Source of the DNA: Streptomyces sp. NRRL S-646
GTDB taxonomy: Bacteria; Actinomycetota; Actinomycetes; Streptomycetales; Streptomycetaceae
NCBI RefSeq assembly: GCF_000720765.1
Contig: NZ_JODC01000012.1
Location: forward strand, 1 to 64,000
DNA length: 64,000 nt
Reading direction: 5' to 3'
The first letter of the stretch is position 1. Each line of letters opens with the position of its first letter. The notes beneath the pieces are model-generated. The model ran no database searches. It was not told the origin of the DNA and was given only the letters and a program-made list of their open reading frames with translations. Both the position numbers and the translations under genes were made by a program. Shown piece after piece: positions 22,032 to 31,035 of this stretch.

Positions 22032-22295
22032 TCAGATTGCGGCCTTCTTCAGACGGCGTCGTTCACGCTCGGACAGCCCGCCCCAGATGCCGAAGCGCTC
22101 GTCGTTGGCGAGGGCGTATTCGAGGCACTCGGAGCGGACTTCACAGGCCAGGCAGACCTTCTTGGCCTCACGGGTGGAGCCGCCCTTCTCGGGGAAGAAG
22201 GACTCGGGGTCGGTCTGGGCGCACAGCGCGCGCTCCTGCCAGCCGAGTTCCTCGTCCGCGTCGTCGACCAGCAGTTGCTGCACCAGCTCGGTCAT
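22032..22295 (-). CDS. whiB: WhiB, iron-sulfur developmental regulator
   Basis: An 87-aa protein starting MTELVQQLLVDDADEELGW. The four cysteines that bind a [4Fe-4S] cluster are Cys25, Cys48, Cys51 and Cys57 (CLACEVRSEC), and the GIWGG turn is followed by a basic DNA-contact tail (SERERRRLKK). WhiB works with WhiA to start sporulation septation in Streptomyces aerial hyphae. The sequence is almost identical to the S. coelicolor protein as I recall it. It has its own promoter upstream (see 22369-22398) and stands alone between the glycosyltransferase and the cysteine dioxygenase. Confidence 0.95.
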   Translation of the reverse strand: MTELVQQLLVDDADEELGWQERALCAQTDPESFFPEKGGSTREAKKVCLACEVRSECLEYALANDERFGIWGGLSERERRRLKKAAI

Positions 22296-22368
22296 GTGCG
22301 CCCCTCGTCTGTCTTTCGCGTCCCCGTGATGTAGCCGTTACCGATTCCGGCTGAACGACACGAGTGAA

Positions 22369-22398
22369 ATTACAAGTGTGCTGCTCCGGGCGAGTCAA
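22369..22398 (-). promoter_or_regulatory. whiB promoter
   Basis: On the minus strand, TTGACT (22398-22393) and TGTAAT (22374-22369) are separated by 18 bp, about 75 nt before the whiB ATG. It is a good match to the vegetative sigma consensus in a locally AT-richer stretch. Confidence 0.65.
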
Positions 22399-22936
22399 GC
22401 CGAGATCTGCTATTGAGCCCCTTATTCACTCTGCGGAACCAAGGCCATGCGGAAAGTGTTCAAATCGGCATAAACCTTGACATGCAGACGAGGCCCGGAC
22501 GGGCCTTCGACCCCGCGCAGAGCCTGTACGGGGAAGGACGCCCGCAGATCCGATCTCGTTCCACGCGCACCTCGAAGCAAACCGGATCACAGTCGGATCA
22601 CAGGACCGCAACGAGGTTTGAGCGCCATGTGTCCGGAGCAGCGCATGCACAAACCTTTCGCCTCCGACATCAACCGGATGAGGTGAACCATGTCCCACAT
22701 ACCGGGCGTCGAGTTGACAGCAAAGGTGTGAACCGCTGTCCTTGGGGGCATGCTCGCGAACTTGGCGCCCACCTCGACCCGCACCGCCGGGTCCCACGGT
22801 GCTGCCCGCGCTCGCTGTAGCTGTTGTTGCTGTTCCAGCTGTTGAGCCACACCTGCTCCGGCTGTAGGCCCTGTCGTCCGTGACGGGGCTCCCGTTCCCC
22901 TCTGACCTTCTTTCACTGAGGAACCACGCACCCCTT
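22399..22936. other. long divergent region between whiB and cysteine dioxygenase
   Basis: About 540 bp lacking a supported gene and noticeably less GC-rich than the flanks. It includes a small hairpin (AGGCCC-GGAC-GGGCCT, 22491-22506) and a TTGACA at 22714-22719 on the + strand without a convincing -10 partner. Further whiB promoters or a small RNA could lie here, but I cannot show one. Confidence 0.4.
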
Positions 22937-23449
22937 ATGAACAGCGACAACGACCTCCAGATCGCCGGCGACATCCTCGAAGTCCAGCACCTGCTGCAGC
23001 CCCCGCGCGAGCACCCGGCCACCGTCGCCGAGTTCGTGGGCCTGGCCCGCTCCATCGCCGCCGACCGCTCCCAGTGGGAGCACCTCGTCGAGTACGACGC
23101 GACGACACGCTGGTACCACCGGCTGCGCACCGGGCCGGGCTACGAGGTGTGGCTGCTGTCCTGGGTGCCCGGGCAGGGCAGCGGGCTGCACGACCACGGC
23201 CCCTCCTCCGGTGTGCTGACCGTCCTGGAGGGCACGCTGACCGAGCGGACCGGGCGGGGCACGCGCGCGTTGGGCGCGGGCGCGCAGCGGGTGTTCGCGC
23301 CGGGATATGTGCACGACGTCGTCAACGACGCGCTGGAGCCGGCGGTCAGCCTGCACGTCTACTACCCGGGCCTGACGGAGATGCCGATGCACTCCACCTG
23401 CACCGCGGCCCCCGCCGCGTACGACGAGGTGGACGTCGTAACCGCCTGA
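22937..23449 (+). CDS. cysteine dioxygenase family protein
   Basis: A 170-aa cupin starting MNSDNDLQIAGDILEVQHLL. It oxidises cysteine, or a related thiol, to the sulfinate using a mononuclear iron held by three His: His85 and His87 in GLHDHGPSSG, and His126 in GYVHDVVND. The rest of the core (VLTVLEGTLTER) fits the family, and the length is typical for bacterial CDO. The ATG follows GAGGAAC by about 12 nt. It ends 33 bp before fbiA on the same strand and may be co-transcribed with it, though the functions are unrelated. Confidence 0.85.
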   Translation: MNSDNDLQIAGDILEVQHLLQPPREHPATVAEFVGLARSIAADRSQWEHLVEYDATTRWYHRLRTGPGYEVWLLSWVPGQGSGLHDHGPSSGVLTVLEGTLTERTGRGTRALGAGAQRVFAPGYVHDVVNDALEPAVSLHVYYPGLTEMPMHSTCTAAPAAYDEVDVVTA

Positions 23450-23482
23450 CGCTTTGTCGTACCCGCCTGTAAGACTTGGCCC

Positions 23483-24442
23483 ATGCGCATTGTGGTTCTG
23501 GCAGGCGGCATCGGTGGTGCCCGGTTCCTGCGCGGTCTGAAGAAGGCCGTGCCGGACGCGGACATCACCGTCATCGGCAACACCGGGGACGACATCCACC
23601 TCTTCGGACTGAAGGTCTGCCCGGACCTCGACACGGTGATGTACACGCTCGGTGGCGGCATCAACGAGGAGCAGGGCTGGGGGCGGGCCGACGAGACGTT
23701 CCATCTCAAGGAGGAGCTCGCGGCGTACGGCGTGGGGCCGGAGTGGTTCGGGCTCGGCGACCGGGACTTCGCCACGCACATCGTGCGGACGCAGATGATC
23801 GGCGCCGGGTATCCGCTGAGCGCGGTGACGGAGGCGTTGTGCGACCGGTGGAAGCCGGGCGTGCGGCTGATTCCCATGACGGACGACCGGGTCGAGACGC
23901 ATGTGGCCGTCGAGGTCGACGGTGAGCGCAGGGCGGTGCACTTCCAGGAGTACTGGGTGCGGCTGCGGGCCTCGGTGCCGGCCGAGGCGGTCGTGCCCGT
24001 CGGGGCGGAGCAGGCCAAGCCGGCGCCCGGTGTGCTGGAGGCGATCGCGGAGGCGGACGTGGTGCTGTTCCCGCCCTCGAACCCGGTTGTCTCCGTCGGC
24101 ACGATCCTCGCCGTGCCCGGCATCCGTGAGGCGATCGCCGATGCCGGGGTGCCCGTCGTCGGCCTCTCCCCCATCGTCGGGGACGCGCCCGTGCGGGGCA
24201 TGGCCGACAAGGTGCTCGCGGCGGTCGGCGTGGAGTCGACGGCCGCGGCGGTGGCCGAGCACTACGGCTCCGGTCTGCTCGACGGCTGGCTCGTCGACAC
24301 CGTGGACGCGGGCGCCGTGGACCGGGTGGAGGCCGCCGGGATCCGGTGCCGGGCCGTACCGCTGATGATGACCGACCTCGACGCGACCACCCGGATGGCA
24401 CGTGAGGCCCTGGCACTGGCGGAGGAGGTGCGGGTGCCTTGA
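23483..24442 (+). CDS. fbiA: 2-phospho-L-lactate transferase, F420 biosynthesis
   Basis: A 319-aa CofD/FbiA-family enzyme that joins the phospho-organic-acid moiety (phosphoenolpyruvate or phospholactate, activated with GDP) to the deazaflavin Fo. The N-terminal [20 protein letters not shown] is the diagnostic phosphate-binding loop, followed by [19 protein letters not shown]. Length is normal. The stop overlaps the start of fbiB, so the two F420 genes are translationally coupled. F420 is used by many Streptomyces reductases. Confidence 0.93.
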   Translation: MRIVVLAGGIGGARFLRGLKKAVPDADITVIGNTGDDIHLFGLKVCPDLDTVMYTLGGGINEEQGWGRADETFHLKEELAAYGVGPEWFGLGDRDFATHIVRTQMIGAGYPLSAVTEALCDRWKPGVRLIPMTDDRVETHVAVEVDGERRAVHFQEYWVRLRASVPAEAVVPVGAEQAKPAPGVLEAIAEADVVLFPPSNPVVSVGTILAVPGIREAIADAGVPVVGLSPIVGDAPVRGMADKVLAAVGVESTAAAVAEHYGSGLLDGWLVDTVDAGAVDRVEAAGIRCRAVPLMMTDLDATTRMAREALALAEEVRVP

Positions 24443-25785
24443 GCGACGGGATGTCCGAGGGCACGGCCGCGCGCGGCGGCGGGGACAGCGCGGGTGGGTA
24501 CCGGGTCTGGGCTGTGGACGGGATTCCTGAGGTCGTGCCGGGGGACGACCTCGCCAAGTTGATCGCTGCCGCCGAGCCCGGGCTGGTCGACGGGGACGTG
24601 TTGCTCGTCACCTCGAAGATCGTGTCCAAGGCGGAGGGGCGGGTCGTCGAGGCGGCCGACCGGGAGGCCGCGATCGATGCCGAGACCGTGCGGGTCGTGG
24701 CGCGGCGCGGGGCCCTGCGGATCGTCGAGAACCGGCAGGGGCTGGTGATGGCCGCGGCAGGGGTCGACGCCTCGAACACCCCGTCCGGCACGGTGCTGCT
24801 GCTGCCCGAGGATCCGGACGCGTCCGCCCGGGCGATCCGGGAGGGGCTGCGGGACGCCCTCGGCGTCACCGTCGGGGTCGTCGTCACCGACACCTTCGGG
24901 CGGCCCTGGCGCTCGGGGCTCACGGACGTCGCGATCGGCGCCGCCGGAGTGCACGTACTCGACGATCTGCGCGGGGGCACGGACGCGTACGGCAATCCGC
25001 TCAGCGCGACGGTCGTGGCGACGGCGGACGAGCTGGCCGCCGCCGGCGATCTGGTCAAGGGCAAGGCCGCCGGGCTGCCCGTCGCCGTCGTGCGCGGGCT
25101 GCAGCACGTGGTGGCCGAGGACCACGGCGAGGGAGCGCGGGCCATGGTGCGCGGTGGGCGAGACGACATGTTCCGGCTGGGGACGTCCGAGGCGATACGG
25201 ACGGCCGTGACCCAGCGGCGTACCGTGCGGGCCTTCACCGACGAGCCCGTCGACCCCGGTGCCGTACGGCGGGCGGTCGCCGCGGCCGTGACCGCGCCGG
25301 CGCCGCATCACACGACGCCGTGGCGGTTCGTGCTGCTGGAGTCGCAGGACGCGCGGACCGGCTTGCTGGACGCCATGCGCGACGCCTGGATCGCCGATCT
25401 GCGGCGGGACGGGAAGAGCGAGGAGTCCATCGCCAAGCGGGTGCGGCGCGGGGACGTACTGCGCAATGCGCCGTATCTGGTGGTGCCGTGTCTGGTGATG
25501 GACGGGTCCCACGCCTATGGGGACGCGCGGCGGGACGGGGCGGAGCGGGAGATGTTCGTGGTCGCCGCGGGGGCGGGGGTGCAGAACTTCTTGGTTGCGC
25601 TGGCCGGAGAACGGTTGGGGTCCGCGTGGGTTTCTTCGACGATGTTCTGCCGGGATGTTGTGCGGGGTGTGCTGGGACTGCCCGAGGACTGGGATCCGAT
25701 GGGGGCGGTGGCGGTCGGGCATGCGGCGGAGGAGCCGCGGGCTCGGGCTGAGCGGGATGCGGAGGCCTTCATCGAGGTGCGATGA
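24439..25785 (+). CDS. fbiB: F420:gamma-glutamyl ligase with C-terminal flavin reductase domain
   Basis: A 448-aa two-domain protein. Residues about 15-250 are the CofE-type ligase that adds the glutamate tail ([34 protein letters not shown]). Residues about 255-448 are a nitroreductase-like FMN domain ([15 protein letters not shown]), which in actinobacteria reduces dehydro-F420-0. The start is probably the TTG at 24439, overlapping the fbiA stop, behind GGAGGAGGTG; the ATG at 24451 is an alternative. Confidence 0.92.
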   Translation: MSDGMSEGTAARGGGDSAGGYRVWAVDGIPEVVPGDDLAKLIAAAEPGLVDGDVLLVTSKIVSKAEGRVVEAADREAAIDAETVRVVARRGALRIVENRQGLVMAAAGVDASNTPSGTVLLLPEDPDASARAIREGLRDALGVTVGVVVTDTFGRPWRSGLTDVAIGAAGVHVLDDLRGGTDAYGNPLSATVVATADELAAAGDLVKGKAAGLPVAVVRGLQHVVAEDHGEGARAMVRGGRDDMFRLGTSEAIRTAVTQRRTVRAFTDEPVDPGAVRRAVAAAVTAPAPHHTTPWRFVLLESQDARTGLLDAMRDAWIADLRRDGKSEESIAKRVRRGDVLRNAPYLVVPCLVMDGSHAYGDARRDGAEREMFVVAAGAGVQNFLVALAGERLGSAWVSSTMFCRDVVRGVLGLPEDWDPMGAVAVGHAAEEPRARAERDAEAFIEVR

Positions 25786-25851
25786 ACACCCCCGCCGGGG
25801 AGGGCGCCTACGGATGTGGAGGGTTCGGGTCCTGTGTGCGAGTGCGGGCCT

Positions 25852-25914
25852 GTGGGGGCTGGTCGCACCCACGCGGCGGAGCCGCATGTCGGACACAGCC
25901 TCGCGCCCCTGAAG
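25852..25914 (-). repeat. interspersed repeat B, copy 1
   Basis: Contains GGCTGGTCGCACCCACG, CGGCGGAGCCGCA and ...ACAGCC..GCGCCCC, reading inverted relative to the copies at 53295 and 61229. It lies in the gap after fbiB, where no gene is visible. Confidence 0.75.
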
Positions 25915-25987
25915 GAGTTGTGCGCACCGGCAGTCGTATGTACCGCCTAGTCTCGTAGGGCAGCTCTCACCCCCTAGGAACTCAGCC

Positions 25988-27007
25988 TTGGCAGGACGAT
26001 TCGCTCCCCGGCCTTCGCGGCCCACTCGTACGACCGTGCGCGGTGGGCATGTTGCCGTACCGGCGCGCGGGAGTGTGCCGCCGCAGGCCGTGGCGCCCGG
26101 GCGGGTGCGGGTGGTCGTACCGGACGGGCCGCTTGATCTTGGTCTTGTGCTGGGACCGCTTCGGCGTGGTGGAGGGGATCCGACGTTTCGGGCCATGCCC
26201 GACGGGTCCGTGTGGCGGGCCAGTCTGACCCCCGGTGGGCCCGGGACGCTGCGGGTCTCCGTCCGTGGAGGCGAGGTGCGCGGGGAGGCCTGGGGGCCGG
26301 GGGCCGAGTGGTTGCTGGAGCGGTTGCCGGAGCTGCTCGGAGGCGCGGACGAGCCCGATGCGTTCGTACCGCGGCACCGGTTGGTGGCGCACACAGCGCA
26401 TCGTCGGCCTGGGCTACGGCTGACGCGGACCGGGCTGGTGCTGGAGTCGCTGATTCCGTCGGTTCTGGAGCAGAAGGTCACGACCGGCGAGGCGTACCGG
26501 GCGTGGCGGCTGCTGGTGCGGAAGTACGGGGAGCCGGCGCCGGGACCCGCGGCCGGCGGACGGCTGTGGGTGATGCCGGCCCCGCGGACGTGGGCGCTGA
26601 TCCCGTCCTGGGAATGGCACCGGGCCGGGGTCGACAACAAGCGGGCCTCGACCATCCTGCGTGCCGTGCGGGTCGCCGCCCGCTTGGAGGAGGCGGTGGG
26701 GATGGAGCCGGCGGCCGCGCAGGCGCGGTTGGAGGTCGTGCCGGGGATCGGCCCCTGGACGTCGGCGGAGACCGTGCAGCGCAGTCATGGGGCGCCGGAT
26801 GCGGTGACCGTCGGGGATCTGCATCTGCCGGGCATTGTGGGGTGGGCGCTCGCCGGGGACCGGGATGCGGACGACGCGGCGATGCTGGAGTTGTTGGAGC
26901 CGTATGCGGGGCAGCGGCATCGCGCCGCGCGGTTCATTCTGCTGAGCGGGCGTACGCCGGCGCGGCGGATGCCGAAGATGCCCAAGACCGACATCGGACG
27001 GCTCTGA
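25988..27007 (+). CDS. DNA-3-methyladenine glycosylase 2 (AlkA-like, HhH-GPD)
   Basis: A 339-aa base-excision enzyme that removes alkylated purines. Helix-hairpin-helix and catalytic region: LEVVPGIGPWTSAETVQRS then VGDLHLPGIVGW, where the Asp of VGD is the catalytic residue of the family. ESLIPSVLEQKVTTGEAYRAW is the usual first part of the domain. The N-terminal 120 residues form the AlkA-type beta domain. Start uncertain: the TTG at 25988 has AGGA 8 nt upstream; a few internal GTG codons are possible. It follows fbiB after a repeat and may be separately transcribed. Confidence 0.87.
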   Translation: MAGRFAPRPSRPTRTTVRGGHVAVPARGSVPPQAVAPGRVRVVVPDGPLDLGLVLGPLRRGGGDPTFRAMPDGSVWRASLTPGGPGTLRVSVRGGEVRGEAWGPGAEWLLERLPELLGGADEPDAFVPRHRLVAHTAHRRPGLRLTRTGLVLESLIPSVLEQKVTTGEAYRAWRLLVRKYGEPAPGPAAGGRLWVMPAPRTWALIPSWEWHRAGVDNKRASTILRAVRVAARLEEAVGMEPAAAQARLEVVPGIGPWTSAETVQRSHGAPDAVTVGDLHLPGIVGWALAGDRDADDAAMLELLEPYAGQRHRAARFILLSGRTPARRMPKMPKTDIGRL

Positions 27008-27182
27008 CGCCGGCCTGCGCCCCGGTGAACCCGACTCGCCGGGCGAACCCGGTGACACGGCACGGACGAATCAGCCCGCGTTCACCGGTCGCTCGAAGAA
27101 CGTCTCCAGGACGACCGTCGCCTGCGTGCCGCTAGACCCCCCTCGATGGCGTACAGGCGTCGTAGCACGTCCTGGAGCGTGA

Positions 27183-28265
27183 CTACTGGTCCGAGGAGAA
27201 CCGCACCGACCCCGCGGGGATCTGCGCGTCGCACCACACCCGTACGCCGTCGCGCAGTTCGTTGTCGGCGCCGATGACGGCGCCGTCGCCGATGACCGTG
27301 CCGGTGAGGACGGAGCGTTCGCCGACGCGGGCGCGGGTGCCGATGAGGGAGTCGGTGATGACGGCGCCGGGTTCGATGACGGCCCCGGGAAGGATGGTCG
27401 AGCCGAAGACCCGCGCGCCCTCCGCCACGAACGCGCCCTCGCCCACCACGGTTCCGCCCGTCAGCTTGGCGTCCGGGGCGACCCTCGCCGTCGGCAGGAT
27501 CAGGCGGTCGCCGCAGCGGCCGGGGACCGCGGGGGACGGGGCGCGGCCGAGGACGAGGTCGGCGGAGCCGCGGACGAAGGCCGCGGGGGTACCGAGGTCC
27601 AGCCAGTACGTCGAGTCGACCATGCCCTGCAGGTGGGCTCCGGCCGAGAGGAGGTCGGGGAAGGTCTCGCGTTCGACCGAGACCGGGCGGCCCGCGGGGA
27701 TCGTGTCGATGACCGAGCGACGGAAGACGTACGCCCCCGCGTTGATCTGGTCGGTGACGATCTCCTCGGGGGTCTGCGGCTTCTCCAGGAAGGCGAGGAC
27801 ACGGCCGGTCTCGTCCGTGGGGACCAGGCCGTAGGCGCGTGGGTCCGTGACCTTGGTGAGGTGGAGGGAGACGTCGGCGCCCGTCTTCTGGTGGGTGTCG
27901 ACCAGGGCGCGGATGTTCAGGCCGGTGAGGATGTCGCCGTTGAAGATGAGGACCGGGTCGTCGGGGCCCGAGTGGAGGCGGGACGCGACGTTGCGGATGG
28001 CGCCGCCCGTGCCGAGGGGCTCCTCCTCCGTCACGTACTCGATGTGCAGGCCCAGGGAGGAGCCGTCGCCGAAGTACGGCTCGAAGACCTCGGCCAGATA
28101 GGACGTGGCCAGGACGATGTGGTCGACGCCCGCCGCTCTGGCTCTCGCCAGCTGGTGGGTGAGGAACGGGACGCCGGCCGCACGGACCATGGGCTTCGGG
28201 GTGTGGACCGTGAGCGGGCGCAAGCGCGTGCCCTTGCCGCCGACCAGGAGGATCGCTTCTGTCAC
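27183..28265 (-). CDS. NDP-sugar pyrophosphorylase, mannose-1-phosphate guanylyltransferase type
   Basis: A 360-aa nucleotidyltransferase with the loop LLVGGKGTRLRPLT at the N-terminus, GGAIRNVASRL and an EKPQTPEE lysine motif, followed from about residue 245 by a left-handed beta-helix of hexapeptide repeats (GEGAFVAEGARVFGSTILPG and on). This layout is that of GDP-mannose (ManC/GmppB-like) or glucose-1-P nucleotidyltransferases. With manA and manB in the same neighbourhood, GDP-mannose synthesis is the best guess, not proven. GTG start with GGAAGCAG upstream. Confidence 0.85.
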   Translation of the reverse strand: MTEAILLVGGKGTRLRPLTVHTPKPMVRAAGVPFLTHQLARARAAGVDHIVLATSYLAEVFEPYFGDGSSLGLHIEYVTEEEPLGTGGAIRNVASRLHSGPDDPVLIFNGDILTGLNIRALVDTHQKTGADVSLHLTKVTDPRAYGLVPTDETGRVLAFLEKPQTPEEIVTDQINAGAYVFRRSVIDTIPAGRPVSVERETFPDLLSAGAHLQGMVDSTYWLDLGTPAAFVRGSADLVLGRAPSPAVPGRCGDRLILPTARVAPDAKLTGGTVVGEGAFVAEGARVFGSTILPGAVIEPGAVITDSLIGTRARVGERSVLTGTVIGDGAVIGADNELRDGVRVWCDAQIPAGSVRFSSDQ

Positions 28266-28440
28266 CTGTCGTCTCTGCTTCCTGCCGGGACCGGCCGAAC
28301 TGTCTTTCGGCCGGCCAGTTTATGCAGACCGTCGTGTGGTGATTTGGATGGTCGTGCGGCGTTCGCCGTTCCACCCGGTGCCCCGCTGTGGCGTGACTAA
28401 CTCCTCCGTGCCCAACTCCCTGGCGGGTTGCGGCGGTCGC

Positions 28441-29946
28441 TCAACGGCGGCCCTGGTAGCGCGCCGCGGTGGAGCGGACAGTGCCGAGCTTTCGGTAGAG
28501 CTGCCAGCCCGGGCACGCCGTCGGGTAGCCGTCACGGTGGCCGGAGATCACATTCATTCGGACGTTCTTACCCTTTCGGTAGAGATTGCCACCGCTCGAC
28601 TTCAGATATGTCTTTCCGCGCGGATTGGCACCGTAGAGGCCCAGTTTCCAGGCCGTGAGCCGGGCGATGGCCTTCAGGGCGGCCGCGGGCGGCTTGTTCT
28701 TGCTGAAGTTGCCGATGACGGCGATGCCCATGCTGTTGTTGTTGAAACCGAGGGTGTGGGCACCCCTGACCGCCTTCGCCACTCCCCCGGCGCGGCCCTC
28801 GTAGATGGTTCCGCACTTGTCGACGAGGAAGTTGTAGCCGATGTCACGCCAGCCCATGCTCACAACGTGGTAGCGGTAGATGGCACGGATGACGGAGGAG
28901 GCCTGCGAACAGCGGTAGGTGTTGCCGGACGACGTGTGGTGCACGAACGCCGCCTTGACCTTCTTCGTGTAGGCGAACCCCCTCTCGCGCAGGTCCTCGT
29001 CCGCGCCCCAGCCCCGGCGGGTGACGATGCGGGGGCGGGGGCCGATGTGCGGCTTCTTGCGCTGACCCTCCGTCAACTCGTGCCCGCGCAGAGTCCGCAT
29101 CTCCCGCTCGGTCGCGGACCGGCTCAGCGCGGGGATCACGGTGGCGCCGAGCGGGACGAGATCGGCGTTGGCGGTGGAGGAGGCCAGGGCCTCGGCCGAC
29201 TCGGAGTTGCCGGGCCCGGTGACGGGGGGCCCGGCCTGACTGCCGTGCGGCACGAGCGGTGCCGTACCCCGCATCGGGACCTCGTCGCCCCCGTCGTCCG
29301 GGTCTCCCGGGTCGCCCGGGTCCACGAGTTCCACACGCAGGCCCGAGGGGAGGGCGGAAGCGGCCGGGACGGCGCGGGTGCTCGGAGTGTGGCCTTCGGT
29401 ACGGCGTCCGCCCTCGGGCTGGACCCGGACCTCCACGGCGTCCGAGTCGCCCACCCACAGCGGTGCGGTGGAGCCGCGGACGCGGCCCGAGGTGCGCTCG
29501 GCGGAGCCGGGGTCGGCCGCGTCGTCGTTGTGCGTCTCGAGGCTGCGCCAGCCGGACCAGACGCCGTTGCCGGTCGCGCGGGTGCGGACCTGGACCTGGC
29601 CGTGCAGTGCGGTGTCCGGGTTGTCCCAGATGACGCCGACCATCGAGAAGCGCCGTACGTCCCGGCGGGTCAGGCCCTGCTCCGCGAGGCCCGTTGAGGC
29701 CGTGGAGCCGAGGGCGCGGGTGAAGGGCGTCAGCGGCGCGAGGGGCAGCGACTGGGTGCTGCCGCGGATGTCGGGCCGGGCGGGCGCCGGCGCGGATCCT
29801 GCGCCGGCGAGCGCGGCCCTCGCCGTCGCCACGGGGACGGGCAGGGTCAGCGGAAGGGCGAGGGCGGCCGCGCAGGCGACGCCGATCGAGGAGGCGATCG
29901 AGGAGGCAAGGAATCCACGCATGCTCCTGATGTTGGACATAGTCAT
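28441..29946 (-). CDS. secreted peptidoglycan-recognition protein / N-acetylmuramoyl-L-alanine amidase
   Basis: A protein of about 501 aa. A signal peptide (residues about 8-40, SSIGVACAAALALPLTLPVP) is followed by a variable beta-rich region with an acidic low-complexity stretch (DPGDPGDPDDGGDE) and a C-terminal amidase_2/PGRP domain (about 310-501). Zinc ligands are visible: FVHHTSSGN, GAHTLGFNNNS, and the Cys of TACPGWQLYRKL; the catalytic Tyr is in GYNFLVD. It should cut the amide between muramic acid and the stem peptide. The start could also be the ATG at 29940. It is divergent from the TIGR03089 gene. Confidence 0.88.
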   Translation of the reverse strand: MTMSNIRSMRGFLASSIASSIGVACAAALALPLTLPVPVATARAALAGAGSAPAPARPDIRGSTQSLPLAPLTPFTRALGSTASTGLAEQGLTRRDVRRFSMVGVIWDNPDTALHGQVQVRTRATGNGVWSGWRSLETHNDDAADPGSAERTSGRVRGSTAPLWVGDSDAVEVRVQPEGGRRTEGHTPSTRAVPAASALPSGLRVELVDPGDPGDPDDGGDEVPMRGTAPLVPHGSQAGPPVTGPGNSESAEALASSTANADLVPLGATVIPALSRSATEREMRTLRGHELTEGQRKKPHIGPRPRIVTRRGWGADEDLRERGFAYTKKVKAAFVHHTSSGNTYRCSQASSVIRAIYRYHVVSMGWRDIGYNFLVDKCGTIYEGRAGGVAKAVRGAHTLGFNNNSMGIAVIGNFSKNKPPAAALKAIARLTAWKLGLYGANPRGKTYLKSSGGNLYRKGKNVRMNVISGHRDGYPTACPGWQLYRKLGTVRSTAARYQGRR

Positions 29947-30051
29947 ACATATCTGTCCATCCCGGAATTGACGGACCGTCGGTTTTCGTTCCTCCGAACC
30001 GGTGGCCCCACCAAGGGGTGCGCGAGCGGTCGCCCGCGTACCCTTGCGCGG

Positions 30052-30807
30052 GTGAACGCCACCGACCGCACCCCTGCCGACCTGCTGCGTTCCGCGCTCG
30101 CCGCGGACCCCGGACGCCCCCTGGTGACCTTCTACGACGACGCCACGGGCGAGCGCGTCGAACTGTCTGTGGCCACCTTCGCCAATTGGGTGGCCAAGAC
30201 CGCCAATCTCCTCCAGGGCGACCTCTCCGCGGCCCCCGGCGACCGGGTCGCGCTGCTGCTGCCCGCGCACTGGCAGACCGCGGTGTGGCTGCTGGCGTGT
30301 GCGTCGGTGGGGGCGGTCGCCGATGTCGGCGGGGATCCGGCGGCGGCCGACGTGGTGGTGAGCGGGCCGGACACGCTGTCCGCCGCGAGGGCCTGTCGGG
30401 GGGAGCGGGTTGCGCTCGCCTTGCGGCCGCTGGGTGGTCGCTTCCCACAGGCGCCGGACGGCTTCGCCGATTACGCCGTGGAGGTGCCGGGTCAGGGGGA
30501 TCGGTTTGTTCCGTTCGCGCCGGTGGATCCCGACGAGGCCGGGCTGATCGTGGCCGGGCGGGAGTTCAGTGGGGCGGAGGTTGTCGAGCGGGCTCGGGCG
30601 GAGGCGGCGGGGCTGGGCCTTGCCGGGCCGGGGTCGCGGATCCTGTCCGGGTTGCCGTACGACACCTGGGAGGGTCTGAATGCAGGGTTGTACGGGCCGC
30701 TTGCCACCGGGGGGTCTGTGGTGTTGTGCCGGCATCTGGAGCAGTTGGGGGAGGATGCGCTGGCCGCGCGGATCGAGAGTGAGCGGGTGAGCGTGGTGCG
30801 CCGCTGA
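30052..30807 (+). CDS. TIGR03089 family protein
   Basis: A 251-aa protein (GTG start, VNATDRTPADLLRSALAADP) resembling the N-terminal third of AMP-binding (acyl-CoA synthetase-like) enzymes: PLVTFYDDATGERVELSVATF and VALLLPAHWQTAVWLLACASVG. It lacks the AMP-binding signature and C-terminal lid, so adenylation is unlikely. The family is conserved in actinobacteria next to LCP genes and its role is unknown. It is followed by repeats B and C before the first LCP gene. Confidence 0.85.
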   Translation: MNATDRTPADLLRSALAADPGRPLVTFYDDATGERVELSVATFANWVAKTANLLQGDLSAAPGDRVALLLPAHWQTAVWLLACASVGAVADVGGDPAAADVVVSGPDTLSAARACRGERVALALRPLGGRFPQAPDGFADYAVEVPGQGDRFVPFAPVDPDEAGLIVAGREFSGAEVVERARAEAAGLGLAGPGSRILSGLPYDTWEGLNAGLYGPLATGGSVVLCRHLEQLGEDALAARIESERVSVVRR

Positions 30808-30835
30808 GGGGTTGCTTTTCCGGTGCAGGTCCGTC

Positions 30836-30930
30836 GTGGCTGGTCGCTCCCCCACTCTCGGCTTCGCTCGAGCGGGGGGACCCCCATCGCGGCGGAGCCG
30901 CACATTGATACAGCCCCGCACCCCTCAAGG
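30836..30930 (-). repeat. interspersed repeat B, copy 2, interrupted by repeat C
   Basis: Repeat B boundaries (GTGGCTGGTCGC on the left, CGGCGGAGCCGCA and CAGCCCCGCACCCCT on the right) flank a block at about 30848-30889: CTCCCCCACTCTCGGC, TTCGCTCGAGC and GGGGGGACCCCCATCG. In copy 1 of B the same junction holds only about ACCCACG, so repeat C looks inserted into, or substituted within, B. Confidence 0.75.
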
Positions 30931-31035
30931 CGGTGCAGTCACCCGGATGGATCAGCACCGGACGCTTCCACCCGCCTCTCCACGCCATGCTCGTAAGGAC
31001 TGCATGTTCCTACGCCATGAGGGGTGGAGCCGCAC

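Noticed and set aside
18227..22354. A very long open frame antisense to the giant glycosyltransferase and whiB
   Set aside because: At this GC content, stop codons are rare in the third-position frame opposite real genes. Its translation is Gly/Arg/Val-rich without any domain, and the other strand carries well-supported genes with ribosome sites and coupling.
22439..22930. Small open frames between whiB and cysteine dioxygenase
   Set aside because: They lack ribosome sites and protein-like composition; none looks conserved.
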